Assembly (NCBI RefSeq): GCF_035582795.1
Contig: NC_134367.1
Location: 108,486,062 to 108,550,061, forward strand
Length of the DNA: 64,000 nucleotides
Direction of reading: 5' to 3'
Origin: Mycteria americana
Taxonomy: Eukaryota; Chordata; Aves; Ciconiiformes; Ciconiidae
The position numbers and the translations under genes are program-made. The number at the start of each line of letters is the position of its first letter. Positions within the stretch are counted from its first letter, which is position 1. Below, piece by piece: positions 47,701 through 61,072 of this stretch. The notes beneath the pieces are model-generated. The model was not told where the DNA came from and made no database searches. It was given only the letters and a program-made list of their open reading frames with translations.

Positions 47701-50700
47701 TTTATTTGCCTTTTCCTCTGTGTATGTTGTGCTGGCTGGTACTTATTTGGTTAGCCTTGCAAAGTTGGGGCATTATTTACCTACAGGTCTAGAAGATGTA
47801 AAGGAAGTGGAGGTGATTTTGCTGGTTCACCAGGTATTTTCCACATGAGGACGGCCGTTGCGCCTTTCACATTTGCTTCAGATCACACCGCAAAGCACTT
47901 CTGCTCAAGTGAAGCTTTTTGAAAGAAAGCAGGTAATATCCACTGGAAAAGAACACCCTGACTGATTTTGGTCCTAATCTGGACCCAAGGAGAACTTCTG
48001 ATTTCCTTCTATATTGAAAAGTGACTTGATGTTCCTATGTTTTGCTAGTACTGTTAGTGTTAAGCACAGGTTTTAGTCTGTTGTTTCCCTTCATGAGAAC
48101 GCATTCACTGAAGAAAAATGAAACAAAGTTGGCTTGTTACTTTCCAAGAATGAGACAAACCCACAAGATTGTATAGAAAGGAAGCAGGAATCCAGTTGAG
48201 CACAAATAATGAAGCATTGTCATCATACCAAAATGCTCGTTACTTAAATTATTCATTTAAAATGCCCTGTTCTGTGAGTTATTCTGTCCATACTGAAAAG
48301 ACTGGAAAAATCAGTCGTATGTTAAGCTGATGCAGAAGCATAGTTTTTTCCTTTCTTTTTGACTCGTAATTGTGTTCAATTTAATTCCTCAATACAGGGT
48401 AAAAACTCCCCTAAAATTTATTCCGGGCAGTGTTTAAGCAGCTGGTTAGGAGCAGCAGATAATCTATAACAGCAGACAATCCAGTTGCGGGGCTGTCTCC
48501 ATTAAAAATCCTCATGTGCCCATTTCTCTGGTGCAGTCCTACCCGAGGACCTCCTCATGGCTGGAAAGCCATGGCAGGCTGCTCACAGCATCAGAACAAG
48601 CAACTCAAGGAGCAAAGTCACAGAAGAGCTAGTGAGCGAGATGGAAACATTTATAATTAAAACATTGTGCGACTACAGAGACATCATATTTAACCCCCTA
48701 AAAAGAAACGCAGAAAAATGTCAATGACAAATTTCACCGGCACACTCTCAGTTTTTGTGGCATCATCGAAAGATCGTCGGTGTGTAAAGTCCCCTCTGGC
48801 CCAGTATTTCCCCTTTCAACGCAATCTCTTTCCTCTCTAGCTAGTTTCTTATCAATTCCACAATTCTTCTATTAATCCAAATCTTCACGTATACCTTCCC
48901 TGGTGGCAGTTTACTAAAGTCAAGCTAGACACTATCTGCTGCATTTCCCTTCCCTGGGAAACCAGCTGTCGTCTCAGGAGATTAACAGATTAGTCTGACA
49001 CAATCTTTCTTTAATACATCTATGCTTTATTTTATATCATACCTCCAAGACTTTTAATCTGTCTACCTTAAAAGAATTCTAAAATCTTGTGAATTATTGA
49101 AGTGAGAGAACCAAGTCCCTGGTTGCCCAGATCATGGGGCTTTCTTTTCTTTTTTTTTTTGTCTTTAATCTGTGGGTATTACAGATAGTGTCTTAGGGCA
49201 CTACTGGAAGTTACTCCCTTTCAGATATGGATATGGCAGTGAATTTATGCAGAAGAGGAGGAAGCTGAGGACAGAAGAGAAACCGAAGAAACCGGAGCAG
49301 GAACAGCAGGAGCGACTTGGCAAAGGTACAGAGACAGGAGGTAGTGACATACAAAAATACGTTAGCCTGGAAGCTGACTGACAGCTGTTTGGATGGTGAT
49401 ACCACTAGAAGGTAAGAGAGAGGAGATGGGAACACAAGAAGCAGCCCAACAGGGTTCTCAGTAGGCTAAACCGGGGAGCTAGAGAGGGACAAGAGGGAAA
49501 AGAGGGGGAAATCCTGAGCCACAGGCAGCAGGGCTGAGGATGGGCAGTGCCTGAAACAAGAACCAGCCTCAACGCCAGGAAGATGCCTGGCAGAACAGTT
49601 TTGGAGGCTGGCAATACGCTATGAGAGCCTTCCCAAGGGTTAATGGCCTGTCCTTTTGGACCAGAAGAACCTGATTGGTTTTTTTTCTGCTGACACCTCT
49701 AAAAACTACACGCTCCATAATGTACTCTGCGTTGACAATGCTGAAGTTGAGACTGTCAGATGAAATCTAATACACTTTATATAATGTATACACATCGCTA
49801 TAGTCTGTTGAAAGATTGGGAGTTACGGCATCCATGTGCACAGATAATAGGTAATGCTGAGCTACCTGATGCCCAAAATATTTTCATAAAAGCCAATCTG
49901 AAAATCACATGTACTGGTTAAATTTAAAGACCACGGGCTTCTGTTCTTCAGAAAGTATTCACATCCCTACCTATCATGAAAATAGATTCTCATCATTTTG
50001 AAGGACTAGAGGAAGAGGAAGAATAAGCTGTTATTACATTTTTTATGGTACTGTAAGTTGATTAGCTGGGAGCTAGGAAAGGTCTAGAACTAGCAAAGAG
50101 ATGGTCCTTTGTTCTGTTCAAGGGGTAAGAGTTTTAGCCACATAAACAAGCAATTTGTTTAAAACTTATTTTTGGTAATAGTTATTAATTTGAAGGTTTC
50201 TGCAGCTTCTCTTTCCCCAGAGTGTTAAATGGTTCTTTTCAGAGCAACAGCTGCAGCAAACCTAGTTAAAATAAAAAGCAGGCGGTACACAGATCCATAC
50301 ATATGCTTTGCGAGAAACAGGCAGCGTACCCAGATTTATATGTGTGCCAGTCCCCTAGGATGTCATAATTGTGTTTGTTCTTTTAATAACTTTAGGCTCC
50401 AGCAATCAGAATAAAAATTCTATGCTGAAGCTAATGCTTCATCCTTAGTTCACCTTGCTACCCTGAATTATACAGTAAGCAGACTTAAATAAATGCAGGA
50501 GTCTGGCTCCGTCCTTACACCATAGACTCCAGCCACGCACATAATGGGTTGCCTGATTTAATTCAGGGTCTCTCTTTTCAAATCTTACTTTGTTTTTACA
50601 AAATATTTGGCTCAGCCATTTCTTTTTATAGCTGCACAGATTTTTGAGCCTGCCTTCCAGTGTTCAGCGAATTGCAGTCTCCACTGATAAAAGCAACACA

Positions 50701-51649
50701 TCAAGCTTCCTGACTTGCAAGAACAGTTGGGTTATTTAGACAATTACGTTCTTCCTAATTATTATATCTACACTTTACATCTACAGCCTCTTTCTATAAA
50801 TGTAGCCCAAAATACTATGCTAGTTAAGCAGCTTATTAAGTAGGCATGGCCCTTCAGTAGCTATTGTGACTACAGCGTGCCAGTACTAATCTTATGATTA
50901 TAAATGATTTTTTACTCCTATAACCAGACTCCAGATCCCCCTGTAATGAAGACAGGCATATATATATATATATTACCAGTTTACACGAGGGGCACTGAGA
51001 CAAACAGAAGTAGGTCATAAACAGCACAGGCTAATGGCACAGTGCTGAGCAGAAAGCCAAACTCCAGTCAGCCAGTACCTCATCCAATATGCCTTACTAG
51101 ATTAAGGTTAAAAGTGAGCTGAATGTGCCTAAATACACTGCCATTTTCAGTTTCTGACCGCCTTAGAAAGATTTTTTGGGGTAATCTGACACCGTCTTGA
51201 GCCTCATTTGAGACTAGAGGTGAACTGCTTTAGGAAGTTCAGCCAATTCTTGCAGGCCTTGCTGCATTAGGCAAGACTAATAGCTTTGTTTTGTTATGCA
51301 CGAAATTCATGGGTATTTTTTGCCTCCAATAACTCAAAACCAGTTTCACAACAAAACTCTGAACTTGGCTGTTGATAATGCTGGTTGAAGAACACTGATG
51401 TTCTTCTTCAAACCCTGCACTGGTTTCCTGACCATTATACTATCTTTCCCCTTTGCTAGTCCTCCTTTCTCTTCATCATTACCAGTTTTACTGTCCTCCC
51501 GAGAACGGTAACGACCTTTTCTTTCCATATCTCCTCTATCCTCACCCAGCTTTCTTCCGTGGCTCTGTTGGTGCCACTTTCCAAAAATCTCACTTAAAAT
51601 CTTTTCGTTTCTTCCCATTCTGCCTGATGGGAGTCATCCACCATGGCTT

Positions 51650-52230
51650 GGCATCTAGTGTTTGGTGCCAAAACTGCCTTTCTAGAGCTGCCTCAAAGCC
51701 CACGTCTCCTCGCTATTCCTGCTAACGTCTCTGCTCTCGTGTCAATCCCTGCCAGGACCCCGAGGGCATTGATGGGCCTTAATGGCCCTGACTGGCCTCA
51801 CCTGGGACCCCCACTCACACCCTCTGCCCATGGCCTAGGAGCTCCAGGTAGCTCAGCCCTGGGCACCCAGACCTTGCCTGGGCTATGCTGTAGGTGTGCC
51901 TGTCTCCAGCCCTGTCTCTGGTCCCATCTTCTGGGTGGACCTCGGACCCACGTTGTAGACCCATCTCCTGCTTCTCTGACCGGGTGGCTCCTGGACCATC
52001 CTGGTCCTGGCTCATCCTGGCTCCTGGTTCATCCTCTGGCTGTGTCTGGGGCTGTCGATGGACCCCACTACCAGCACCCAGCTCTGCTGAGACCCTGTGG
52101 GACTGTGCCCTGGTCAGCGAGGGCACAGCCGTGCTGGGGCCACCCTTGCTCCTGGCTTGTCCCCACGCTGTGGAGCAGTGCCGCTCCTGCCGCCTCAGCC
52201 AGGCCACCCGTACCCCCAGCTCCCTTCGCT
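51650..52230. repeat. unclassified GC-rich block, probably an interspersed repeat
   Basis: About 580 bases of sharply higher GC than the surrounding AT-rich DNA. It leaves long frames open on both strands: 245 codons on plus at 51643-52380 and 158 on minus at 51815-52291. The composition (Pro, Leu, Ser, Ala, Cys) and the simultaneous openness in several frames argue for base composition, not coding. Motifs such as gggccttaatggccctgac and cctggctcatcctggctcct look repeat-like. I cannot name the family. Confidence 0.4.
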
Positions 52231-54759
52231 GCTTTCCTTTCCTTTCTTTGTGAAGTTCAAGCCCCTCATCCTGTTCTTCCTCACCATACATCCCTATTCT
52301 CGGTTCTTTCTGTGCCCTACCTTTCTTCTACATTCTCCCTGGGATATTCTTTTAGCTGCTTTGTTTTTCCTCAGGCTTGAATTTATCTTTCTATGACACC
52401 TCCCTATCCCCCCATTTTTCTCCATTCATGTCCTGTTGTCTTTTAAGCTCCTTCTCAAAATCCCACTTATTTCATTTATCCTTTGCCAGGCCCAACTGCT
52501 TTCCACTTTGAGGGTTGTTCTCCATGAGGCTTTTGAGTTTAGGCTATAAAATCCAAAGACAAGAAAGCATCTTTCCACACTTGGTGGTGTCTTACATAGT
52601 CTGCCCTAACTGTGGCCTTAAAATTTTCATCTTTTAATTAGTTTTTTGCGTTCCTGAAAAAAACCCACAGGCACCTTCTGGAGTTTCTTCACCTGCTATT
52701 AATTTTCTGTGAATACGTCGCTGTACCTAAAACCAGAGAGACTGCCATTGATCTGATCTGCCTTATTGTTAAGCAATACTTGTTCCCAGTATGAAAAAAA
52801 GTATCTCTGCTCCTGATTTCTGACTCAAGCCATTTCGTAGCCCACATGCTGCTCAGCAAAGACGCATCAGTCATCACGCATCAGGCAGGAGTGACCTCCA
52901 CAGGTAGTTACGAGTTCCCACGCTGAGACGTTGCTACGTGGTGTGAAGCGTATGGCTTGACCTAAAGACTTTTCCCACTCACAAGCAAGCCTGTCCTCCA
53001 CGCGTTTAGACCTGCTGCTCTCATGAAATGCAGCGTCTTGTGCCCTATCAGCATCATGTTGAAACTAGGCATGGTTATAGGAATGATAACCTCACATTGT
53101 TTTGTTGAAGTTAAGATTAAATGAAAGGCTAAAGGACATATATGCAATAGCATAAAGGGATAAATGCCGACCTCATGTTTAGTAGCTGTCTTAACATGGG
53201 ACAGGCAACTTCCCCCTTAGCCCAGATATTACTCAGCCATTAAGAGAAGGACCGATGTCACTTCTTGTCCCTTGTCAAAGCAGTCTCTTGGAGGAGCAAC
53301 CTGAATGTTTTGCTACGCTAGGATTTGGCTTGACTCAGTAAGCACAACTCTGCCTACCCCACGTGCCGCTCAGAAAGGAGCTGTGACGAAGGACAGAGCC
53401 TACACACCACATGCACACAGACGCGTTCACGGACGTAAACATACCCTGGGCTTTAGCTTCAATCGAAACAGAGGGTTGAAGGATTCTACTAGGGACTTCA
53501 CCTTTCTTCCTGCCTAGCTGATTAGTTTGTAGTGCAAGTTTAAACTTAACTTCCTAAACTCAGTTGAAAAGGAACTTTCTCAGAAAAAATGCCAACCAGG
53601 CAACGTTATCGATTGCACCTGATTCTCTGAGGGAAATACAAAAGCTCAGTTCCTCTCCCATGTCCAGCACTTCATAAATCACTCTACTCTATAGCTTACT
53701 TGGTGCCTTACTAGACATAATGCCTTATAACTCTGCTATCTTAATGAAAATAACTATATATATATGTCCTTGTACATCTTAAAAACTCAGCATGTTTCCT
53801 ATGTCATAGATACAATTAGGCATACAGTACACCACATACATAAGCCTAATTGAAAATGGAGTGAAGATTGAGGTAAAAGGACTGTATCCCATGGAAGAAC
53901 TGAGGAAACTGCTACTCCTCAAAGCCTCTGCACGCATTTCTGGCTTGAAACACCTCAGCTTTCTCTTAGGTGGCAAGGGATGCTGTCTCTACTTTATCAG
54001 CCGTTCTACCTAGTATGGAGGAAGTACAAGAACAAGTAATCCAAACTGGGATGAATTCAGCAATTTTTTTAGATTCATTTAATCAGTAATCAGTTAAACT
54101 TAATCGGATGCCAAACCCCACATCTCGTTACACTTACTTTTGAAATAGAGCACACCCAAACTGGGAGGAAATCGGTTTAGTGTGATATGTAACAGTAATG
54201 GAGAGTTACATTCTTTTTGGTAATGACATTGTGCGATACATTTTCTCTTTTGGGAGTAAGCTTCTGAAGTATTTTAATCTGTCTCATCTACCGTTACAGA
54301 CTTCAGCGAAACTGTGAAATCCTCACGAGAATCAGGCCTGTATATAAATCCGGTAATAACCCACAATCATCTCTCCATTTTGGTTTTATTTACATTGTAG
54401 ATACTAGGCTTTTTCAAACTTCCACCAACCAGTGGAAATCGGGCAAATACATAACCCAGCGGGCCATTTAAAGAGATTTAGCTGCAAATGATGACCGCTG
54501 CATTTGTGGGCAGCTTTCAGTACCAGAGAGTGGAAGGGGAGAGGCAGGATGTGAAGACTGGGGAACGCAGCTTTCCACCTGAAACCTTCCGAGTATTTGT
54601 TCGTGACCGACAGAAAACGGATGAACTGGACAGCATCAGCTGCGTGCAAATGGGAACGGCACTACTTAAAGCCAGTCCTTGCTTTGGCGCCTGGGCAGAG
54701 ATGTCAGTCCTGTCTCTTAGGCTGGCAGAGGCTGCCCGGGGCCTCGCTTACGCTGGTGC

Positions 54760-54860
54760 CTGCACAACCAGGCTATTGTGGCTTACCTGGGTAGCCTGCG
54801 GCAGCTGGGCTGCGGCGACAGACTGCGCGCGCCCTGCGCCCGTGAGGCGAAATGCATTAG
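54760..54860. promoter_or_regulatory. small CpG-rich patch
   Basis: The stretch around 54790-54855 contains roughly nine CpG dinucleotides (for example ctgcggcgacag and ctgcgcgcgccctgcgcccg), whereas flanking DNA is CpG-poor. It is far below the usual size of a CpG island. It could be a fragment of a regulatory element or an alternative 5' exon region, or merely a remnant of an old GC-rich insertion. Confidence 0.3.
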
Positions 54861-57291
54861 CTTTCGCTTCTTGCGTCCCGACTATCTGCCAGATGGATTC
54901 CTAACAAACAACGGAACCAAACTGCTGAGTTGTTTTACGTATGCTTGGAAAGCTTGGGAAAAAATAAACACAAAAGAAGTACTTAATGGGAACTGAGTGA
55001 TGTATTTTTGAATGCAACAGACTGTCATTATTTCAAAAAACCTCTGTACATTGAACTTCTATTTAAAAAAAAAAAAGTCAAAAGTCAAAGTAATTTCCCA
55101 TGCTAAGTGAGATAACAGGCCTAATTTTTCAGATAATCAAAAAGGGAAGCTTTGTTTTCACTCAGTAGATCTCATGCCCTGTTCCTATCTGAGCATATTG
55201 CTCAATAGCAACGGTGTACGACTGTGTTAAATTAAAGCTCATATTGTGCTGGCAAATCCTTCAGCTATCCCCGCAAGAAATTACCTTTTCCCTCTTCAGT
55301 ATGAATCTACATTGCTGCTCCTGTACAACAGATGTGTTGTTATTATTATTGTTGTTTCTTTTGGTTTGGGCTTCCAGACTTTTGGGGTACTCCGCTTTTT
55401 CCGTCTTTTTAAAAAAACAAAAGCCGACTGAAGTTAATGTAGCCACCAGAGGGAGCCTCTGATATCTTCCTGGAGAAGAAAAAACTATTGAAAGTGACAG
55501 AGAAATTAATGAAAATAATTACAGTTGAGAAATTGAGTTCCAAGAAGCAGCAGCTTTGCCTTAAGACCAAATTCTATTTCAGTGTAAGGTTTTGTAAAAA
55601 GATGTAATTGATGGCATAACCGGCTCCTTTCAATATGGAAAGCACGCAGAGGAAGGACAAGAATCAGACTGGGATGAGAACAACTTTGATTAACAGTTGC
55701 CTCATCTAAAAATGCAGCAACTCTTCAGTCTCGGTGAGTAGCTAGAAGCAATTCAGATTACTCAAGAGAGCTAGCCTTTTGCAACCAGATATTAATATAT
55801 AAATACACGAAGGTAGTAGAATAGTATCAAATTTTCACTATCTAGACATAAACTTTTTAATGCGTTTTGCAAAAGAAAACATATAGCTTGTTTCCTATGT
55901 ATGAAGCCTGTGTGTACACAGGTTTTATATGCATCACGGCTGACTTGCCGAGTGGATGGATGAAAGCAGAGTTCTTCAGAAAAGACAGCAGAGACCTCTC
56001 AACATCTTGCACAAGCCCCCTCATGTTCCCTAGACAGCTAACCTTCAAAATGTCATTAAAAATATGAAATATTAAAAATATGCTACTACAGAGTAGCATC
56101 TGTGTTTTACACCCTATTCCTTCTGTGGCTCTTCAGAACAAATCTGCCTTAAAGCATATATTGCTTAGAGGATGAAAAAGGATATAGTATGTTTGTATCT
56201 GGTATCTCCAACAGTACATTTATTGAAATATTCATCACTTGTTCTAGTCCCTGAACTACTTCTGAATTGCTTATGCCATTTTTGAGAAGACGCTCGCCAT
56301 ATACAGACTTTATATGTTGTTATTCTTAACTATCATCCTTCTAACCCAGAAATTTTGCCAGAGGGGCTTTACTTCACAATGACAAGAAGTTATGTTTTAG
56401 TTTACTTAGGCTGGAACTGGGACATTTCCCTTTCTCTTCCTACTAATGGAGGAAAATGTTGCCAAGCAAATACCAGACCGATTACTAGATCATGCGTAGT
56501 ACTCTCTTGTATGCTAGGGGACTTCAGTTCTGGATTTCTCTTTTCCATAACTGAAGTAAATATCCTGCTGGAACCTATACTGGTAACGCTGATCATTTGA
56601 AGCTATCTTTCTTTCACGTATCTGAAATAACTCTACACAAGCAACCTGGAGTGAAATAAGTGACAGTCCTGAGAAAGGTCACAAATGTCTGTAATGGGCT
56701 TAGATACAAGAGGACTGGAAGAATGGCCATATGAGGAAGCTTAACTTCAGCATTTTGTAACCTGAGGCTTTTTGCAGTCCAATGTCCTTTCAACCTCTTC
56801 TAGTATGTCTTTAACTTTAGCTGAGCATGACTTTAAGGAGGCAAACTGATGCTTTCCTTCATGTGGCTCCGTTCTGACCAACACTCTTCTGGGCAAAAGG
56901 GTAGCTCCTGCTTCAGACTCAAGCCCGGTTACTCCTTCCTTTAGGTTACAAAGGGGAGGCTACGCCTCTCTCCTGCAACCTGAAGCTCCAAATGCGTGGG
57001 GCAGGACAACATGCAGTGCAGGAATACTGAGACACTTTCGCAAGCACCTAAATGCCTTTTAAGCATTTGCAAACTCTGATAACGAATCAATGCAAAAAAG
57101 TAACATGTTGGGCACAATTAGGTATTCTTAAAATCTTGTTCTAACATTTCCTGAAATCCAAAGCTACGAAGCCAGAGATAAAACAAGCATGGAAAATTTC
57201 AGCTAAACGGTTATAAAGTTATAGGGCATTGAAAACAAGGATTCCTACTGAAGCAGCTTTAGCTACAGGCATCACTACCAAACTCCACCTT

Positions 57292-57327
57292 GCACAGCAC
57301 AGCACAGCACAGCCCAGCCCAGCCCCT
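57292..57327. repeat. pentamer tandem repeat GCACA / GCCCA
   Basis: About four GCACA units pass directly into two or three GCCCA units. The single-base change inside the array suggests replication slippage followed by mutation and re-expansion. Confidence 0.85.
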
Positions 57328-58312
57328 CCCGAGTACACAGCTGCTCATCACACCTAATATAATCACGGTTATATAACCAGCCCCAGCACAAGGCACTTGA
57401 TATAAATGTTGATGTCATGGTGATTTTGAAAAACAACATTTCTATTAACATTCTGTCTCCAGCTTTCCCAGCTGGCTGACTGCAGACCATTTCCCAAGAT
57501 GTTCCAGTTCCTCCCTGCAGAGCTCTCTCGCGTATCTTAATAATAATTCATAACATTTCTATTGCACCTTTTACTTTGACTCCCACTGACATATTCAGCT
57601 GTGACTTTCAGAGCAGCAGTAATACCGTTGTAGCTGTGATTGCCTTCACGATATAGCAAGGCAACATTTCTAGGGAAAAGAAATATATTTTGCTAGACCA
57701 ATTAAGTTAATTATAAAAAATGGACCATCTCAGAGTCACACAAGGCCTTCCTCACAAAGTCTGTTGTATTGTCGCTACTACAATTATGAACTAGAAAATA
57801 TCCATTTAATGGCGTGCTGGCCAAAAGATTCAATTGATCGGGAATATAACCTAACAAGCTTGCAGGAGTTAAAAGTTTGCAAAGATTTTGTATTTAGAAC
57901 CAGGAGCGAAATCTAATCAAACTAGAAACATATTCCCAGAAGTATTTTTCCTCTCCCTCTCATCATTAGTCCCTTCACTGACCTGACCCTAGCATTCTTC
58001 CCCCCAGTTTCAGGAACAAGTACAGCAAGCAATCACATGCCGACATAAATTAGCCTACATCTAGCAGCATACATACAAGGCCAGAATACAGTGAGCAAAC
58101 ATCAGTGAATATAGTCTAAAAAGCATAAAAAGGATTTTCCTTTTAGCATGGATGTAAAGTGCTAGACAGTAAAATAACAGTATGCTTAGTGGAGGGGGAT
58201 TGCAAATTTCTTCCATTTCTTCCAGCAGCACCTTGCCAGCCCCAAGTAGTTAACTTCTACAACCAAGCACAGTTCCACTTCCAAGATCTCATCCAAAACT
58301 GGCATCTCTGCT

Positions 58313-58371
58313 GAGACTGTGAAAGGTCATGAGGAGACCTTTCACAGGTCTCCTGCATCCCAGTGATGCAG
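58313..58371. repeat. cluster of three inverted repeats (overlapping stem-loops)
   Basis: IR1: ctgtgaaaggtc (58317-58328) and gacctttcacag (58336-58347), a perfect 12-bp stem with a 7-base loop. Pairing gaga at 58313-58316 with tctc at 58349-58352 extends it to 16 bp with one bulged G. IR2: aggagacct (58332-58340) and aggtctcct (58346-58354), a perfect 9-bp stem with a 5-base loop. It shares bases with IR1, so the two are mutually exclusive. IR3: ctgcatc (58353-58359) and gatgcag (58365-58371), a 7-bp stem with a 5-base loop. Confidence 0.85.
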
Positions 58372-59696
58372 ACACTTGAGCAACCGAAAAATCCATGTTA
58401 CATTTGTGAGGTCATCTAATACCTATTTAGATGGCACCAATCTTTTGTCACTGTTGAACTAAGGTCACTGAATCAGGAGCTTAAAATATAACTGTTTCTT
58501 CATCCCTTTGTCCAGATTCAAGGTTTCAAGGCCATCGTGGCTTTTATGTAAGCAACTGTGAGATGCTGCCAACAGAGCAGTCATTTTATTGCTATACAAC
58601 GAAAATGTTGTCTCTACACGTTCAGAATCAGATATGGGAAGAAATGTCTCAAAATGTATATATGCCTACCAAATCAGTCATTTTGCATCTTACTTCTAAA
58701 ATCATTCAGTTCATTTCTGTGTCGTATATGCTTCCCACACTTGAGAGACCTTTGATCCTATCTGTGCAATGGAGAAGCACATCTAGGATGGATTGTTAAA
58801 CAACTGACTGTAATAGCCAGCATGTTCCAATAAAAGCCAGTTCATATGACCTTCTGCATCTTTGTTTTAACCAAGCCAGGAACACTCCTGCTAAGCCATC
58901 TGTTCCTATAATGAAAGCAGCAACACAAGGACATTGAAGAATGTGAGTGGTGCCTTAGCAGTTTGGTCCTACTTGCGCCAAGGCAGCATACGGTCATGTT
59001 GTGTGTTCATGAAGACACCAATGCAACAAACTGTTCCTAATTTCCTGAGGATAGTAGCCAGACTATGTTAAAAACAACTATGTCAGTCATAATAGCAATA
59101 ACAGTAACAATAATAGTAATAACAGACCACAATAGCACTGCCATACAAAATGTCTCTATATTTTTTTTATTTTCTAACGGTCATTCCCTTGACTTACATC
59201 GCACTATGGACCTTTAACTCTGTATTGAAAGGGTTGCTAAATTGTTTCACCTTGATCAAGTACTACATTCATTCTGGACTAAAGTTAGAAGAGATATGAA
59301 AGAAAGGCGAGGCAAGGTAGATTACATGCTGCCAGAGTTAAGTATTTCTTAGGCCATATCTTCAGGCTGGAATCATTCAGGCTCTTGAACATGAGCGAAA
59401 ACGTCCACATGTGTGTACTACACATACAAATCTTGTTGGATACACTTAAAAAATTCAAATAGAAGATCTCAGATCTTCAGCTGCTTCTTTATGCTAGGAA
59501 CACACCTCAGCCTTGCACCCAGCTTGCCGCAAGTCCATGTGCTCTGGACATGACCTGAGCATCATATTCAGCATTCCACAACTATATAATGTCTGTATAA
59601 CACAGCGTGTCTCACACACTTCCCGTGTCCTTGACAGGACTGATAGACAAGTCTGACAGGGAGGCTTCTTCTGATGTGCGTTGGTATGTGGCATAC

Positions 59697-60250
59697 CACA
59701 GAATAACAGAAGCGTTGAGGTTGGAACAGACCTTCTGATCATCCAGTCCAATGCCCCAGCTCAAGCAGGGTCAGCTAGAGCAGGCTGCCCAGGACTGTAT
59801 CCAGACAGGTTTTGAGTATCTCCACAGATGGAGATTCCACCACCTCTCTGGGCAACCAGTGCTCCGTCACCCTCACAGTGAAAAAGCGTCTCCTGATGTT
59901 CAGAGGGAACCTCCTGTGTTTCAGTCTGGGCCCGTTGCCGCTTGTGCTGCCACCTGGCACCACTGAAAAGGGCCTGGCTCTGTCTTCTTTGTCCTCTCCC
60001 TTCAGCTTGTTTTTATACATCAGTGAGACCTCCCCTGAGCCTTCTCCGGGCTGAACAGTCTCAGCTCTCTCAGCCTCTCCTCACATGAAACATGCCCCAG
60101 TCTCTCTCTCTTCCTCAGGCAGCCCAGGATGCTGTTGGTCGTCTTTGCTGCAACAGCACGTTGCTGGCTCCTGGTCAGCTGCTTGTCCACCAGGACCCCA
60201 AGCTCCCTCTCTGCAGAGCTGCTTTCCATCCAGTCAGCCCCACGCTGACT
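59697..60250 (-). mobile_element. CR1 LINE, 3'-end fragment with internal deletion
   Basis: The plus strand starts cacagaataacagaag, followed by ggttggaacagacc, ctcaagcagggtcagctaga, gggcaaccagtgctccgtca, gggctgaacagtctcagctc and caccaggaccccaagctccc. This is the well-known antisense order of an avian CR1 3' end, so the element's sense strand is minus with its 3' terminus at 59697. It is 5' truncated, as most CR1 copies are. At about 60115-60122 the alignment jumps: the part around the catatcatctttgtag-type segment of the consensus is absent, indicating an internal deletion of perhaps 200 bases. Better preserved than the relic at 4410-4925. Confidence 0.92.
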
Positions 60251-61009
60251 AACAGGATTTGTAAGCAGCTGACAATGAACTCCCCTTTAAAATGTGTGCC
60301 TGCGTAACACCAGACTTGGATGTAGATGTAAAAATAGCAAAAAAAGGTACTTTAGACTAGGCCGGGCAGTCAATTTGTTACAGCTGACTATGAAGTGTTG
60401 ATGAGTCAAACATGAGACTTAAAGCGGAGAGCTCAGCTTGCACTACCCTGACTTAAAACATTCCTCTCAGACGTTCACATAGGATCAGAACAGACAGCTA
60501 GTCTTCTGCTTTGAAAACATCTCCCTGGTGTAGTATGATAAGATTCAATTCTCTTCTGTACAACAAGAGAAGATAAATTTCCAGTGACTGCTGCGAGGTT
60601 TTACGTCTCCTATGAAACACAACCATCCTCTACTTTGTACATCCATCATTTCAAACACGCAGATGAAACTTTCACTGAGCCATCTTGATTCCCAGGTCTG
60701 GCCAAGGAAGAAGTGAATCCTTGAAAAGGAAAATATTTTAAAGAATTTGCTACATTGTGAAGATTGCTTTCAATTAAAGGCAAGTGGTAGGTAGTCTGTT
60801 GCAGTCTGGAGTGTCTTCTGGATTCTTTACTTGATATCCACATAGCTTCTGTAATTATAAAGACTTCTTCCACTGTTAAGTCACTTACGACTTGAAGTCA
60901 CGGCCAAAGCACACTACATCTTTCTCATCTTCTGGCTCAACTACCATATCACGCTATACATGGAGACAGAAAAGGAAGCTACAGAGTTTATAACTAAGGG
61001 AAAGAAGGA

Positions 61010-61072
61010 CACATTCCCAATGACCACATTTGACCACATTCCCAATGACCACATTTGACCACATTCCCAATG
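61010..61072. repeat. 25-bp tandem repeat, about 2.5 copies
   Basis: The unit begins cacattcccaatgaccac and is 25 bases long. Copies at 61010-61034 and 61035-61059 are identical, and a third starts at 61060 and diverges after about 13 bases. Confidence 0.9.

Noticed and set aside
48962-48976. A 15-base match (cagctgtcgtctcag) to the left arm of the hairpin at 37048
   Set aside because: One or two such matches are expected by chance in 64 kb compared with itself, and the flanks do not match.
51643-52380. 245-codon plus-strand open frame
   Set aside because: It lies in a GC-rich block that is open in several frames on both strands. The product is low complexity with no domain, and the frame begins and ends with the compositional block, so it is not called as a gene.
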